Below, in pieces: positions 12,321 through 24,937 of a stretch of 64,000 bases of DNA; position 1 is the stretch's first letter, and every line of letters starts with the position of its first letter. The notes beneath the pieces are model-generated. The model saw only the letters and a list, made by a program, of their open reading frames with translations. It searched no databases and was not told the origin of the DNA. The DNA comes from Balaenoptera acutorostrata (taxonomy: Eukaryota > Chordata > Mammalia > Artiodactyla > Balaenopteridae), in the NCBI RefSeq assembly GCF_949987535.1, contig NC_080081.1, forward strand, positions 49,999,153 to 50,063,152. The letters run 5' to 3'. The position numbers were made by a program, and so were the translations under genes.

Positions 12321-14556
12321 GGACCCAGCGATAGGGGAAACCCTGTATGTTTGTGATATTTACTTCCAGGATCTCATAGTAAATATAGTAAATATAGTAA
12401 TATAGTAATAGTATATTACTATTTGTCAACATTGTTCATAGTAAATATCAGAGAAAAATACCCTCCAACTTCCAGCAGGGGAAAGGAAAAAAGAACCATT
12501 TTGAAATACACAGCAGCACTCTGTTCTTAACAAAGCCTGCCTTTAGGAGAAACTATTTTACCAGAGTCTAACCTGCTGGAGTTTAATCAGAGCCTAACGT
12601 ACTTAGGGAGCAGGGAAATACACAACTCTAGCCTATCATGTGGGAGAAGCGAAATACGTAACTCCAGTTTCTACCAGCCATCTTGTCCACCTAAGTGGGG
12701 AAAAAACTGAGAAGCACTGTTGAAGTTCACAGTCCAGGGACACTGGTTCACCAGACTGAAATAATCATACAACTATAGAGTTCTTCCGCTTCCCGCTCAG
12801 ATGTGAACATAGTAAATTAAAATAAGAATGCTAAACTGTATAATCTTTAAGTTCCATTACAAAAAGTACATTAAAATTCTGCAAAATTGTAATTATAAGT
12901 GTAAAATGGCAGGGTAAATATGGTGGTGGCAAATTCCAGTTGGCAAGGAAAACACAGACACAAAAGCGGTCAGAAAAATTTACCTTACTGAAATTGATAT
13001 TTTTAGTGATATTTGAAGTAGAAATAACCCTCAAATGAATTATTTCTTTTTTTTTTATAGAAAGTAATAGAGTTAACAAAAACTTCATTGAAGATTTTCT
13101 TGTGTGTGTTTGAATGGGAGGTTTCCAAGGTCATCTCTTATTCATATTGAGCATTCTCCATAATTAATGACTTATGTAGAAACAGAAATCCAAAAAAAGT
13201 TATTAATTTTTTTATATAGTTAAAATAAAACCCTCAGAGATCAAAATTATCAGCTTTGTAGAAAATAATAAAAATATCTAAAGCTGTGTCAGTCTAGGAT
13301 AGATGATGGTGTGTGGTCATCATACAATAATGTAATGTTCAAAATCTGTTTAATGTGAAATGATAGTATATCATCGTAATTCCTTCAAGGAATTAGGGTC
13401 AAACTTGGCAAGTTTACTGTAATAGCTTTTTATTTATCTAAACTTGTATTTTTCTTGAGTTTTTGTACTCTTGTCTCTAGGAAGTTTTTGAACATAACCA
13501 CATATGCACACACACATAATTATTTTTATTGGCACTTCAAAAATTTGCCATAAATATTTATTATATATTATAATAATATGGAAGCCCCAGGAATTCCAGA
13601 TAGTCTTGAATTTTCTTTCATTAACTCTGGACTCCTGCTTTCCACTGGAGACTTAAAGAATGCAATTTCTTTGAGTTGGAAATGTAATCGACATTCTCCA
13701 TTTCAAAGCAGAATATTGGCCTTATCATTTGTCAGCAAAGTAGACTTGTATGATGCCAGCCAAATTATTTCATGGTTGGTTAATTATATAGCTCTTAGTA
13801 TTTCTGCATTTGGGTATCTTGGTCTGTAGCAATTACCACACTGATGATGGACACAATTTGTTCCTTGATGCGCAGCATTTTTATGAAAACTTAAATGACA
13901 AATTTACAATAAAATACGCTATGAATAAAAAGCACAAACTTTTATAGGGTATTACCTATAATTATCTATAAGCACAAACTTTTATAGAATATTCTCTATA
14001 ATTCTCTAATAGGTAGGTTAGAGCTACGTTCTTTCAAATAGTTGACTAAAGGCTTTGACAACTTTAACATGAGCAGAGGAAATAGTCTATTTTCTTCTCT
14101 CATTTGATAATCAATATTTTACCTATAATTCTCAGATGAAGAAGAATATTTTTAGATAATTAAGTATGGTAAAACCAAGAAGAAATTTGAAGAAAATATT
14201 AACACATTTTCCTATTAAAGTTGGGACACATGTCTATTAAGTTTATTACATCAATCAAACACAGTACTCTTCCAACGCTTATTAGTCTTAATTTATGAGT
14301 AAGATTATCAGATCATGTTATGACTATTTAAGTGCTTCTCCCATATTTCTGGTCAAGGGCCTGGTCCTACTTCATCAACTCTGAATTACTCAGTGTAGAA
14401 CTATATGTACAGAATCTTTAAATCTATGGTAAATTATTAGTCCTATTACCCTAACATAAATGATATCCTAGAAGATGTCAGTTACTTTAGAAAGTTCACT
14501 GATGTTTTAAATATATCAAAGAACCTAAACTTGTAATCTAATACACATACAGGGAA

Positions 14557-14558
<2 letters not shown>
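12321..14558. other. Mostly unassigned DNA
   Basis: From 12,321 to about 12,790 the sequence may continue the possible old L1 5' end noted at 11.5 kb. A local triplication of a TAGTAAATA unit lies at 12,378-12,420. The rest is AT-rich. An 83-codon plus-strand frame at 13,578-13,829 has no recognisable domain and no nearby splice or promoter context; I leave it uncalled. Two near copies of the sequence AAGCACAAACTTTTATAG occur at about 13,930 and 13,970, a short local duplication. Confidence 0.45.

Positions 14559-14588
<30 letters not shown>
14559..14588. repeat. (CA)n microsatellite
   Basis: About 15 CA units without interruption. A standard length-polymorphic dinucleotide tract. Confidence 0.97.
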
Positions 14589-14589
<1 letters not shown>

Positions 14590-14831
14590 CAATTTCTTGT
14601 TATTTATGCAGCCTAATGATAGCAGTAAAACCTTGGCTTGCAAATATGATATTATTTTAGACCCTGAAAGAAGTATTTTGATTTGTTTTACTTATTTTAT
14701 ATTATTATTTCTTTAAATTATGTTGTACATTGTTGATGAAAGTATGTATATATTGAAGAAAAAAGTCTGAATGAATCTTCTCAATTAAAATCAGTAATGT
14801 TATTTATATTAAGCATTACTAATTTAAAATT

Positions 14832-15003
14832 GGGTAAACAACAAGGTCCTACTGTATAGTACAGGGAACTATATTCAATATCTTGTGATGAACCATAATG
14901 GAAAAGAATATAAAAAAGAATGTATGCATATGTATAACTGAATCACTTTGCTATACAGCAGAAATCAATACAACATTCTAAATCAACTATGCTTCAATTT
15001 AAA
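14832..15003 (+). mobile_element. Old L1 3' end fragment
   Basis: The segment reads in order AACAACAAGGTCCTACTGTA, ACAGGGAACTATATTCAATA, AATCACTTTGCTATACAGCA and AATCAACTATGCTTCAATTT. This is the third L1 3'-UTR class in the window, the class also seen at the end of L1-A (48.1-48.4 kb) and, in reverse, at 35.75-36.14 kb. It is more diverged than the other short copies, and no clear duplication was found. Confidence 0.85.
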
Positions 15004-16299
15004 AAACATTCAATTGTACATTTTGAATGGGTAAATTGTGTGATATATAAATTATATATCAATAAAGATGTTTTAAAAAGTGAAAACAACTTTTAAATAA
15101 ATAAAATTTGCAAAGAAACAAAAAATCAGAGAAATGTGTTTGATCAGGAACAAAACAAGGGTAAAATCCTAATGTTCTGAGTATGAAATAAAGTAATATC
15201 CATATTGCATATTCAGTAAGTTAGGTTTTGTTTTTTGCATTTATGAAATATTGACATTTTAAAATATAGATTAAAATTTATTAATTGTAAATTTTAGTCT
15301 TTTAATGCATAATCTTGAATTCCTTATCACCAAAAACCTTCAAGTCAAAAATATTTAAATTAATTATAATCAGCAATATTAATAGAACACTTGCAGCTTG
15401 TAATGTATGACAATATGTAATTGCTCTCAAATATTAAATTTAATACATAAAAGTAAATCACTACAGCATTACTTAAAGTTTTGAAAAAGAGAGTGTCTTA
15501 ATAAGCTATACTATCTACACTCACTGATAAAGCTGAATGAAGAACAATAGATTTTCAGTTAATAATTCTATTTGAAGTTATTAGGTAAAAACTAGACCAT
15601 TTAAACATTAAATTCATATAGAATGTGTAAGATTGGGAATTGATACTACTATATTTAAATATGTTTATAAACTTTGTCATTGTGTAGATTGAAGGTAACA
15701 AATGGCGTCAATGAAAATGCTTTGTATTACAAAAAAGAAAGCAAAATTTGGTAAATAAGTAAGGTTATAATTGTACATAAAATTTAGCTGCTTGCTGATA
15801 AATAGGATTAGCTATAAACTTTTAAAATATAATCATGACAATTTATCAAAAATATGAGTAAATATTATTCTACAACAGAAAGATGATTTCAGTTTAGCTC
15901 AGGAACTAGAATGGATGACTACTTTCATCATTATTATTCCATATTGTCAGAGATGAAATATAAGATAAAACACAATAAAATAAAAAGTGAGACAATATAA
16001 TAAAAAGAACTGATAAAAACATTGAAAAAGAATGAATAATACTATAGCAATTGTTGATTATGTGATTCTAGGATTATGATCTCCAAGTAAAGTAAATGTT
16101 CTGGAAATAATAAAGTATAGAAATGTTTTAGTTTCAAGACAAATACATGAAAATCAATAGTTCAATTTTTTTTTTTTTTAATTTTAGGAGTAAGTATATA
16201 AATGAAGAAAAAATTATATTTTTAATGTTGCAAAACTATAATAATCCTGGGAAATTTTAATAAAAAAGACAGAATGCAAAATTCTTTACATTTTTTGTA
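15004..16299. other. Very AT-rich DNA, nothing recognised
   Basis: No gene, RNA gene or clear interspersed repeat. Much of the stretch may be old decayed retroelement, but nothing aligns by eye to a family. Confidence 0.5.
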
Positions 16300-17870
16300 G
16301 AACATAAAGCAAGATCTAAACTTAAAAAGGGATAAAAATGATTTTGAGGGAAAGACTTCAAATAATAAAAATAGCCACTCTCCCAAAATTAATATATAAA
16401 TTTAATACAAATCCAATCATATTTCAACAGAATGTTGATTTGTTTGTTGGTAGATGGAAGTGAGCAGGGCTGATAAAATCCTAATAATAGTTCTAATATA
16501 TCTAATATCATAATATATTTAGAGTGTAATAAAATTAATATTGGCTTGGGGATAAACACATATGTCAATATTGACTTGAGAATAATCAAACCAATTAATA
16601 GAACTGAATTGGGAATCTTGAAATAGTTTCCAGTACATATAAATATTTAACGTCTATCTTGCAAATGTAGTGCTTCAACTCCAGAGGGGGAAATAAAAAA
16701 CAGCAGTTAATAAATGTTGTTGACATAATTGTATCTTCATCTGGAAATAAATGTAAGTTGGATTTCTATGTTACATAACACATACTGATAAAATATCCAA
16801 ATGGTATCAGACTTAAGGTTAAAAACAGTTATATCAATTTTTATACTGATAAAAATATAGCAAGAAAATCAAAAAAGCTGTATTAAAATCTAGAAGCAAT
16901 CTTTAGATCAGGTAATTGTAAAAATAAAGAAACATTTGCTATATAGAATGTCTTAAAAGATTGTATTTCAGAATATACCATAAATGAAGTCTACAAAATT
17001 TTGGGAACTGGGAAAAATATATTTATATTAAGAATTCAAATTTCCAGACCTCTTAGAGATAAACTAGAAAATCACATGTAATCTGGTGAAAAATAGACAC
17101 CAGGCCTAAGTGAGCAAAAATAGATGTGCTTAGGCCACTCACAGAAGAGTAAATCCAGTTGTCCAAACACTGAAAAAAAGATGCCTAAACTCAGTAGCCA
17201 GTAAATTTAAGTGACAAAGAGATAGTAATTTGTATATTTTGGACTGGAAAAATTAGTGACATATCTATTCCTTGTAGGATAGTAGGGAAGACAGTGTGCT
17301 CAGTTCTTGTTCAAGGAAATGTGAATTATTTCAGCATTATGGAAAAATATAATAAAATTTTATATAATTTTAAAAATTTATCTTTTGACCTTGTAATTTG
17401 CTCTCCTAGAAAAGTTATCCTATATACATACAAGAATGATGCAAATTAAAATAAGTACAAGAATATTAATATCAGAATATTTCTCATACTTGTAAAAATG
17501 TAAGCACACACAAAAACAAAAACCCTAAATAAATACCCATCAATAGAGAATTAGTATATCCACACCAAGAGATATTACCTACCTTTTAAAGGAATGACTT
17601 AAAATTCAACCAGTTAACTGACATGGATTTCCAGGGGATAATTTAGGATGCATAAATGTGTTTAAAAGTTGATCCCACTGTTTTTCACAATGACAGCAAA
17701 GAGACTACAAATGTATATGTTTGTGTGTGTGTTCTATATGTTTTATATGAGTGTATCTTCATATTGGCATAGAGGAAAACATAGAAGGTGCTAGCAAAAT
17801 ACTAATATAGATTACCTCAGGGCCTTGGAAAGGATAAGGTAAAGCAACCAGAATATTGGAAGAAAAAACA
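16300..17870 (+). mobile_element. Ancient L1M-type fragment: ORF2 3' part and 3' UTR
   Basis: The motif order follows ORF2 of an old L1: near 16,370 'actctcccaaaattaatatataaatttaatacaa' resembles the canonical CCAAATTAATCTATAAATTT, then near 17,380 'tcttttgaccttgtaatttgctctcctag' parallels CCCTTTGACCCAGCAATTCC, and near 17,540 'cccatcaatagagaattagtat' parallels AATGTCCATCAATAGGGGAA. The reading frame is destroyed. It directly precedes a younger L1 tail. The extent is approximate and it may be two fragments. Confidence 0.6.
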
Positions 17871-17879
17871 AAAACAAAA

Positions 17880-18533
17880 AACTTGTGCACACCAAAAATC
17901 TGCACACAGATGTTTATAGCAGCTTTTTTCCAAATTACCCAAACGTGGAAACAACTAAGCTGTCCTTTAGTAGGTGAATAGGCAAACTGTGGTACTTCTG
18001 GAAAATGGAATATTATTCAGCATTAAAAAGAAATAAACTATCAAGCCATGTAAAGATGTGGAGGAACCTCAGATGCCATTTGCTAAGTGAAAGAAGCCAA
18101 TCTGAAAAGGCTACACACTGCATGATTCCAGCTGTACGACCTTCTGGAAAAGGCAAAGCTATGGAAAGAGTAAAAAGATTACAAGGGGGTGGGGGGAGTT
18201 TCTTTTTGAATAGGTGAAGCACAGAAGAATTTTATGGCTGTGAAAATACTCTCTATGATACTATAATGATGGATACATGCTATTATATCTTTGTCTAAAT
18301 ACACCAAAAGTGAACCCTAATGTAAACTATGGACCTTGGGTGATAATGATGTGTCAACGTAGGTTCATCAACTGTAACTAACGTGCTGCCCTGGTGGCAG
18401 ATGAGGATAATGAGGGAGGCTATGCATGGGTGTGTGTGTGTGTGTGTGTGCAGCATATGGAATATCTCTGTACCTTCCTCTCAATTTTCTGTAAACATGA
18501 AAATGCTCCAAAATAAAGTCCTTTAAAAAGTTA
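17880..18533 (+). mobile_element. Old L1 3' end (L1MA/L1MB-like)
   Basis: ORF2 C-terminal sequence (AATATTATTCAGCATTAAAA, encoding the MEYYSALKRN-type end at about 18,005) runs into a long 3' UTR with GGCTACACACTGCATGATTC, GTGAACCCTAATGTAAACTA, TTCTCAATTTTCTGTAAAC-like text and the tail CCAAAATAAAGTCC. It contains a (GT)n run at 18,430-18,450. It has the same 3'-UTR class as the interrupted L1 at 38.8-48.9 kb. Confidence 0.9.
18430..18450. repeat. (GT)n tract in an old L1 3' UTR
   Basis: Ten GT units. The related L1 copy at 48.8 kb reads TGTGTGGATGCAGGGAGTAT at the matching position, so the tract arose by expansion after insertion. Confidence 0.9.
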
Positions 18534-18806
18534 CCTGGCAAAATGTATTTTTTTAAGTAACATCAACTAAAGTGGAAGTTTTTGGATAAGGCAGGTCATG
18601 GTTTCTTGTAAAAATTTCAGAACTAGAAGAGAATGCAGACACATTGGATCAGATTTTGTTTGCTTCTTTTTGGTTCTCACATCTATGATATTCTCTTCTG
18701 ATAGCAAAATGGCAGCAGTATTTCAAAACATCACATATGCACAAAATACCATCTGGAACAAGGGACAGACTTTTTGTTTCCCCAGATTTCCCAGGAAATG
18801 ACTTAA
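18534..18806. other. Short unassigned stretch
   Basis: No gene or repeat was recognised. A 67-codon frame at 18,598-18,801 has no identifiable feature. Confidence 0.4.
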
Positions 18807-18821
18807 ATATATATGTATATG

Positions 18822-18879
<58 letters not shown>

Positions 18880-18912
18880 TATATGTGTATATATATATAT
18901 GTATATATAATA
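18807..18912. repeat. Long compound (TA)n / (TATG)n microsatellite
   Basis: About 105 bp of alternating pyrimidine-purine sequence: TATATG/TATGTG units, then some 22 TA units (18,829-18,872), then ATACATATATATATGTG and a further TA run. It is the longest simple repeat in the window and strongly self-complementary. Minus-strand frames across it encode Tyr/Ile strings only. Confidence 0.96.
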
Positions 18913-20504
18913 CAGCTTATATCATTTGCCCAATTTTTAATCAAAAATTGTGTCCAGATGAAGCAAACTAGGCCATGTTCTTGGTTCTAGAATTTAGCTT
19001 TTCTTGGGACATGTGAATCCCCAAAAGAATAATAGTGAAGGTAAAAAAGAGAAAATAAATTCATGGTAGGACATGACAAAGGTCTCAAAGAGTTAATTAT
19101 CTTAATTAACTAATGTCTATACACATAACATGAACCATTAAAAATGGTCATGCTTATATGAAATGCATTTATATACTCCTCAAAGGAGGAAAAAAAAAAA
19201 CATTTCTTTGTTATCAGAATCCAGGTATCCAAGGATTACCTTGGTTTAGTTTACTAAGACAGTCTCCACTCTACACTGTCTTCCACTGACACACTTGAGA
19301 TGGACATTAGAAAGCTTTCATGAGCTACTCTGGCTTTAGCATCCTCCTTCCTATTCATGGAGCTCTAAAGACCTAGAGATCATCAAAGGACCAACAGTCA
19401 TATTTTTGTTATTTTTGTTATTCTCTAGCAATATAACTCCCTAAAACCTTAGAAGAATTTTGATCTGTGTGCTACCCAGAAATTCCATAGGCTGGTCCTC
19501 AAAGCCAGAGTCCTTAAATACTTAAGTTTGAGTTCAAGAGAGTGTCTTGAAATCTCTAACTCACCTTAGTATTCTGCATTCTCATAGCACTCTGTTGACT
19601 CAGCATAATCCTCTGTTTAGGAGAAATCTGAAACAATAAGTTGGATAGCAAGGCACAATAATATACTTCTAAAGTACAGGTTGCTTTCCAAATTTCTCTG
19701 CATAATTATATTTATTTTTCTCTTTTTTGGGGGTAGATAAAGTCAACAGCTGTGTGCTGTGTGTGTGGGAGGTGAGGATGAAGGTGGGAGTGTGATGGAG
19801 GGAGGTGTTCCTGGCCTTAAAGTTTTTTAATCAGTTTACCACTTTCCTACCTTCCTAGAATTTAGTATATCCACTTAAATTGGCTCTCTAATCCTGGAAA
19901 AGAGAATGCTAGCCAATTTTGTGTTACAGTGAACAGCTGAAAGGGCATGTCTTAGAAAAAAAAAAAAAAATGAGGGAATGCATTAAAGGTCTCAGACTTA
20001 AATACCCCTCCTCTATAGTGGGCAGAATGAACTTTTCCTAGGTGACATAAAAGAAATCAGTTTCTATTGGGAAATGAGGAAGAAATATTGGAGAGTAAAT
20101 CACAAATGTCTACTAGGAGGACTATTACATGTTAATTATTTCTGAATCAGCTAAAATAAGCTAGACTGTGTTGCTTTTATAACAGGTACAACATGCTACC
20201 AACAACAAAAAACAAAGACTTGTCTTTTCTTCACTTTACATTTTCATCAAAGGTGGCCATGCCTTCTTCATTGCAAGACTCTTGCTGGCTGGAAAGCCAG
20301 TATGAGACATTTCAGTTGTCATGATAGACACTTGAAACATCTGCATGGCAGGGTAACATAACACTTCTACTCATAAATCATGGTTCAAGACTGATTTCAG
20401 GGGTCAGGATTATAAAAGCCTCCCAGGAGGATAGGCCACAAAATATTGGGCAACTACAACACCATCTCCTTCAATTACAAACTAATCACAGGGCTAGAGT
20501 TTTA
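18913..20504. other. Unassigned DNA, no gene seen
   Basis: From 19,230 to 19,640 and from 20,220 to 20,460 the composition is more balanced than the surroundings and no repeat was recognised, so this is probably unique sequence. A GTGTGCTGTGTGTGTGGGAG-type purine-rich patch lies at 19,750-19,805 and an A-run at 19,956-19,970. Confidence 0.45.
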
Positions 20505-20695
20505 TGTCAGCTATCATATATAATTCTTATAATATCTCTTATGAAGAGAATAGCTTTTAGTTTAAACTAAAAATGAAGCTCAGAAAGGTTAAATAATTCG
20601 TGAGAAATATAATATATTGAACAATAGGTAGCATCGGAACAGAAAGAACTACGTGAATCTGAAACACAAATTCTTTCACTGTTTCACACTACCAC
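20505..20695 (-). repeat. MIR SINE remnant (antisense)
   Basis: The stretch AATGAAGCTCAGAAAGGTTA at 20,570-20,590 matches the conserved antisense MIR core (AACTGAGGCTCAGAGAGGTTAAG). It is followed by a decayed 'acaataggtagcatcggaac' corresponding to CTAGTAAGTGGCAGAGCC and a pyrimidine-rich end. MIR is an ancient tRNA-derived SINE common to all mammals. The match is heavily mutated. Confidence 0.55.
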
Positions 20696-21416
20696 AAGTT
20701 TAAAATCTGATTTAAGGTTATGCTTGAGAAAAGGAAATTGAGTAAAGCAATATTAAAATTAAGGTCTCCTAAAATATGTTTTATTAAGCATTAAGTTTCA
20801 GTGTAAGTTAGTAGGAACCACAATTCAATGTATATATAATTATGTTGAAAAGTTTTCCAGAAATTCTCTTTATGAATAAAACTAGTTCATTCTGTGTATT
20901 TTCTTAGCTAAATAAATTTTTAAAGAAAACCTTCACAGCAAAGGATATGAACTTAATAAAATTCTAAAACCCCATTAATGATAAAATACAGTTGACTTAG
21001 ACTTCAAGGAACTCATTTATCATTTTGAGCCTTAGATTCATTACTATAAGATGAAGATTTTGAACAAATTGATTTCTAAATTCCCATAAATGTTTTGGGC
21101 AATCATTTTATCAGTTAAGTCAAAATGTTTGGAAGTGCAATTCGAGTTTATAGATTCAATTTGGTTCCATTAAACTGGGAAATTTTACACAATTTTTTTA
21201 GAGATAGGTTCATCCATTCTTCATATTTCTCTCAGATTTGGTGTAGTCTTCTAACCTTACTATCATGGATGACTGACAAAGCTCACCGAGAGAGAGAGAC
21301 CTAGAGAGAGGGCAACCCAGTAGTACAATTGATCCTGTCATATCTTGTACTTGATCCATGAGAGCAAGATTGATTCCCCAATAAAGTGAGTGAAATCATG
21401 TGGCTTGTTGCAAAGC
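20696..21416. other. AT-rich DNA, no gene seen
   Basis: Nothing was recognised except a short (GA)n patch at 21,289-21,310. Confidence 0.5.
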
Positions 21417-21612
21417 ATATGATCTCTGGACTTGGAGGGACCAAGGTTAAAATCTGGCCCTGCCCCTTACTTCTAACTCTGGGCCTCTATTTTCTTATTT
21501 GTAAAATGAATATAACAGAATATTAACAGCATTGCTAGGAAGATTAATTACAAATTCAAGAATACAGGTTAATGATGTATGGCTCATAGTTGATGTTTAA
21601 ATATTATTTATA
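21417..21612 (+). repeat. MIR SINE (sense)
   Basis: Sense-strand MIR features are in order: CTGGCCCTGCCCCTTACTTC for CTGGCTCTGCCACTTACTAG, CTCTATTTTCTTATTTGTAA for CAGTTTCCTCATCTGTAAAA, then AATGAATATAACAG, AGGAAGATTAATTA for TGAGGATTAAATGA, and the end GCTCATAGTTGATGTTTAAA for GCACATAGTAAGCGCTCAAT. It stops just short of a CHR SINE insertion site. Confidence 0.85.
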
Positions 21613-21623
21613 GTATTACAATC

Positions 21624-21970
21624 CTTATAACTTTTTTTATTAAAGATTATTCTTTTTTTTTTTAATTAATTAATTATTTATTTATTTAATTTATGGCTGT
21701 GTTGGGTCTTCGTTTCTGTGCGAGGGCCTTCTCCAGTTGTGGCAAGTGGGGGCCACTCCTCATCGCGGTGCGCGTGCCTCTCACTGTCGCGGCCTCTCTT
21801 GTTGTGGAGCACAGGCTCCAGACGCGCAGGCTCAGTAACTGTGGCTCACGGGCCTAGCTGCTCTGCGGCATGTGGGATCTTCCCAGACCAGGGCTCGAAC
21901 CCGTGTCCCCTGCATTGACAGGCAGACTCTCAACCACTGCACCACCAGGGAAGCCCCTTATAACTCTTTT
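21624..21970 (-). mobile_element. CHR-type SINE, copy 2 (antisense)
   Basis: The body (about 21,637-21,956) is inverted: its T-rich tail (TTAATTAATTAATTATTTAT) is at the left and its head reads as GGGAAGCCC at 21,948-21,956. The B box is intact as GGCTCGAACCC on the plus strand; the A box reads CCACTGCACCA, so it has one change from TGGCGCAGTGG. The flanks CTTATAACTTTTTT (left) and CTTATAACTCTTTT (right) are the target-site duplication with one mismatch. Low divergence marks it as a young copy. Confidence 0.95.
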
Positions 21971-24489
21971 AAAGAGACTAGCAATACAAAAAATGAGTGA
22001 ATTAAAAACTGGAATGTGAAAGACTGGGCAAAAACTGAAATGAAGGAACATGATCAAGATAAATTTATTGTTGGAGACTTTAACTAGAGGAAGGGTAAGA
22101 TTCTGTGGCAAGGCTTTGTCAAAATGTAGGTGTCCTGAGAGAGGACTGCTAGAAGGACAGTTAGTAATAACAAGCGTTCATTGAGAAAGCATTCCAACTA
22201 TAAAAATAAGGCCCTTCATGTGAAACCTTCCACCCATATCAGTTGTTTATTCATATCAGTTTTTATGTACTTCTAGTATAAGTGCAAATGTTTTATTATT
22301 TGAAAGCTTTTTATACCAAATATACTGAGTTTTTTCCAAATATATTCAAGCATGAAATTTTCTCTGAACGATTATTTTTATTGACAAGCTTACTGTAAGT
22401 GAAAAACAATCGGAGACATTAAACAGATGTTTCAAAAATGTGTTTAGAAAAGTGTGTTTCCCTGGCAGTATAAACAAAGTTACTCTGTCTCAGGAATATT
22501 TCTTTCCATGCGCTTCAGGATAAACTAAATCATGAATTAAATAATAATAATAATACTTATTATTTACACTTATGCTACCATTATAATAATATTGGTTGAA
22601 TGGTGTAGAAATAACTTTTGAACTAGTTTGTGTCTTCAACTGACCAAAGTGTGCACTTTCATTGAATCTTACTTAGTCAATGTCATGAACAAAATTCTAA
22701 TATTTTTTATTTAGAGAAAATTCAATAACACATTGTTACTTCTGGAAGACAACTGTATGAAATACATTTACTGCAAAATCAGCTACCTTGAGTTAGGCCA
22801 GCCAAAGCAGCATTAATATGTTGAGAAAATGAAATAAGCACTTTGGCCAAAAATTTAGTAATTACACTCAAATAATTGGGATCCTGCCTCCTGTAATGAG
22901 ATAACATTCCAATATTCCTGTAGAATATGCAGGAGGTTCTTGTTCCCAGGTGTGGCAATGGGTTATGTTGATTCACTCACTCTTTCACTTGTGAATAAAA
23001 AAAAAAAAAAAAATGCTCACAAATTAATGAATCTGGCCCAGGTTAGTGACGTACCCTCTAGTTATTGCATAAAATTGTTTTTCCATTAAAAACAACAATA
23101 AGCAGTTGGCTCATTTATAGACCAAATTGTTGTTTAAAACCAATGAAGCTAACCAATCTTGCTGTCCTACACTGTCCTGTAAAGGGGAAAGCAAATTATT
23201 TGCTAGAAACTTGAGATTGGATCTGTTTTATCTTAAGCAATGCAAGAGGGAAAGATAATATTTAAACATATATGCTTGAATTATCAAGATTATCATCTGA
23301 ATTCACTTTAATTTTGTACATCACATTATTTTGATTAATAAGAAAATGTTAGTTTAAAAATCTGTGGTTGTAAATCACAGCTCTTGTATGACAATGTATA
23401 AATTACATCTGAATACTTTATTGTTATTAGCTTATTCTCACTTTATTTATTTAAAAGTATATATTTAACACATTAATTTGGTAACTATATTAAAAGATTT
23501 AAAGAGAGAAGTTTTGTTTGTCATTGTTTGTAAGGAGGTGCCTATAGTTCTTCCATTAACAGAACTCTTTGAAGTTAAATTTTTGTAGGAATGGAGCTCT
23601 CCATCACTGTAACAAGGTAAAATAGGTCAAGCCTGCACAGGGCCAAACTAAAAGAAACCAATTTTCTAAACAGTTTCCCTAGCTGGAGAACAAACTGAAA
23701 AAAAAACAAAAAAAAAAACTTGCCTTTCTGGAAAGTTGCAATAGGCTGTAATAAATTAAGGAAAAGGAAGAAATGGAAAAGCTTTGCTTACAAAATGAAA
23801 AGGTATCTTTCAGCAAGAGTAAGAATATACCCTTCTTTATCATCATTTTCTTTTCACATTTAAACAGGGAATGCTTCTGTCAATGTCATCCCAGGCATTA
23901 TGCTTGTAATAGGAGTTAAGTAAAGATACACATATTAGGTTACTGTTAGCCTACAGGTGAACATAATTACACATTTACTTTTCAGCAAGCATTGAAGTTA
24001 TAAGTTAAAATAAAATAGCAGAATAAGGTGATGGTGCCAGAAGCATTTCACAATGTCTTCAGTGTCGTTTGAATTTCTATTTAAAAGTCAATTTAAAGAT
24101 AAATTCATTTGCAAGAACTTTTTTTCTTCTGACCATAAGTTTAGATTATTGGCAATTGTAGGCAAGTTAAATTGAGTTTGGAATATTCTTCCATTTCTAA
24201 GTTTTAATCATGTATTGAAAAATTATATTATACCTCTTGGGATAATTAAAACCACCCCATGTGTCTCAAAACCAGAATTAGAAATCACTGGTTTATGTAA
24301 TTGGCAATGAGATATCTGTGGCCACTGCTTTAATCTAAGCCAATCAGCATAATTTCTCTCTTTTCCGGAGTGATCTCTGAGTTTTATCATTTATTAATTT
24401 TGCTTTGTATTTTTAAGTTCACATGAGCCCCATTTATCTATATTTATATTTATTCTTTTCTACAATAAACTTGTATTGCTTTATCAGGT
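21971..24489. other. Unassigned AT-rich DNA
   Basis: No gene or dispersed repeat was recognised with confidence. Small features: (ATA)n near 22,539-22,555, A-runs at 22,998-23,013 and 23,698-23,720. The stretch 23,540-24,060 looks unique and is not notably repetitive. Confidence 0.45.
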
Positions 24490-24936
24490 CATATTTGGCC
24501 TCATCACCTGCTCCCCTCACTTATTCCACTCATCATCATTTTATCCTTTCCCCCATTTCCCACCCTTCATATACAAGCCTTTCTCATCTGCTGTTTCATT
24601 TATCTGGAAGCCTCTTCTCCAAGAGCTCCCTATCACTTAAATGCTCGTTTGATTCAGGTCTTCCCTCAAACACCACTTCCCAAAGAAGATTTTCTGATTA
24701 TTCTGTGCAAAGTAATGTCTCTCCATATACCATTTTTTAAAGTTTTTTTTCCTGTTTTTTGTTTTAGTAATAGCCCCTTTTTATTATGTGAAAGTATGTT
24801 ATAAAAATACAATATATACTTTTTTATTTGCTTGTTGTCTGTCTCTGGTACTAGAGCATAAATTCCATGAGAACAGTCACTTTGTTATATCAAAATTATA
24901 GTCCCAGCATATGGAACAGAAGGTAAAACATAACAG
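24490..24936 (+). repeat. L2 LINE 3' end, first part
   Basis: L2 3'-end phrases occur in order: CATCTGCTGTTTCATTTATC, TGGAAGCCTCTTCTCCAAGA, GATTCAGGTCTTCCCTCAAA for CATTCAGGTCTCAGCTCAAA, CTTGTTGTCTGTCTCTGGTA, ACTAGAGCATAAATTCCATG for ACTAGAATGTAAGCTCCATG, AGAACAGTCACTTTG and a decayed GCCTGGCACATAG. The terminal ~45 bp of the same L2 reappear at 25,648 after two later insertions. Confidence 0.85.
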
Positions 24937-24937
24937 G

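Noticed and set aside
13578..13829. 83-codon plus-strand frame as a host exon or small gene
   Set aside because: No domain, no clear splice-site context or promoter, and no similarity recognised. Length is compatible with chance, although conservation was not testable.
18649..18944. Minus-strand frames of 73-75 codons rich in Tyr and Ile
   Set aside because: They are translations of the TA/TATG microsatellite and have no non-repeat content of note.
21718..22111. Open frames with CFARAFSSC- and [18 protein letters not shown] sequence
   Set aside because: These recur at every CHR SINE (11.2, 21.8, 27.0, 37.5, 61.9 kb) on both strands and are translated SINE, not genes.
24423..24740. 105-codon plus-strand frame
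   Set aside because: Most of it lies in an L2 3' end, which is non-coding there.
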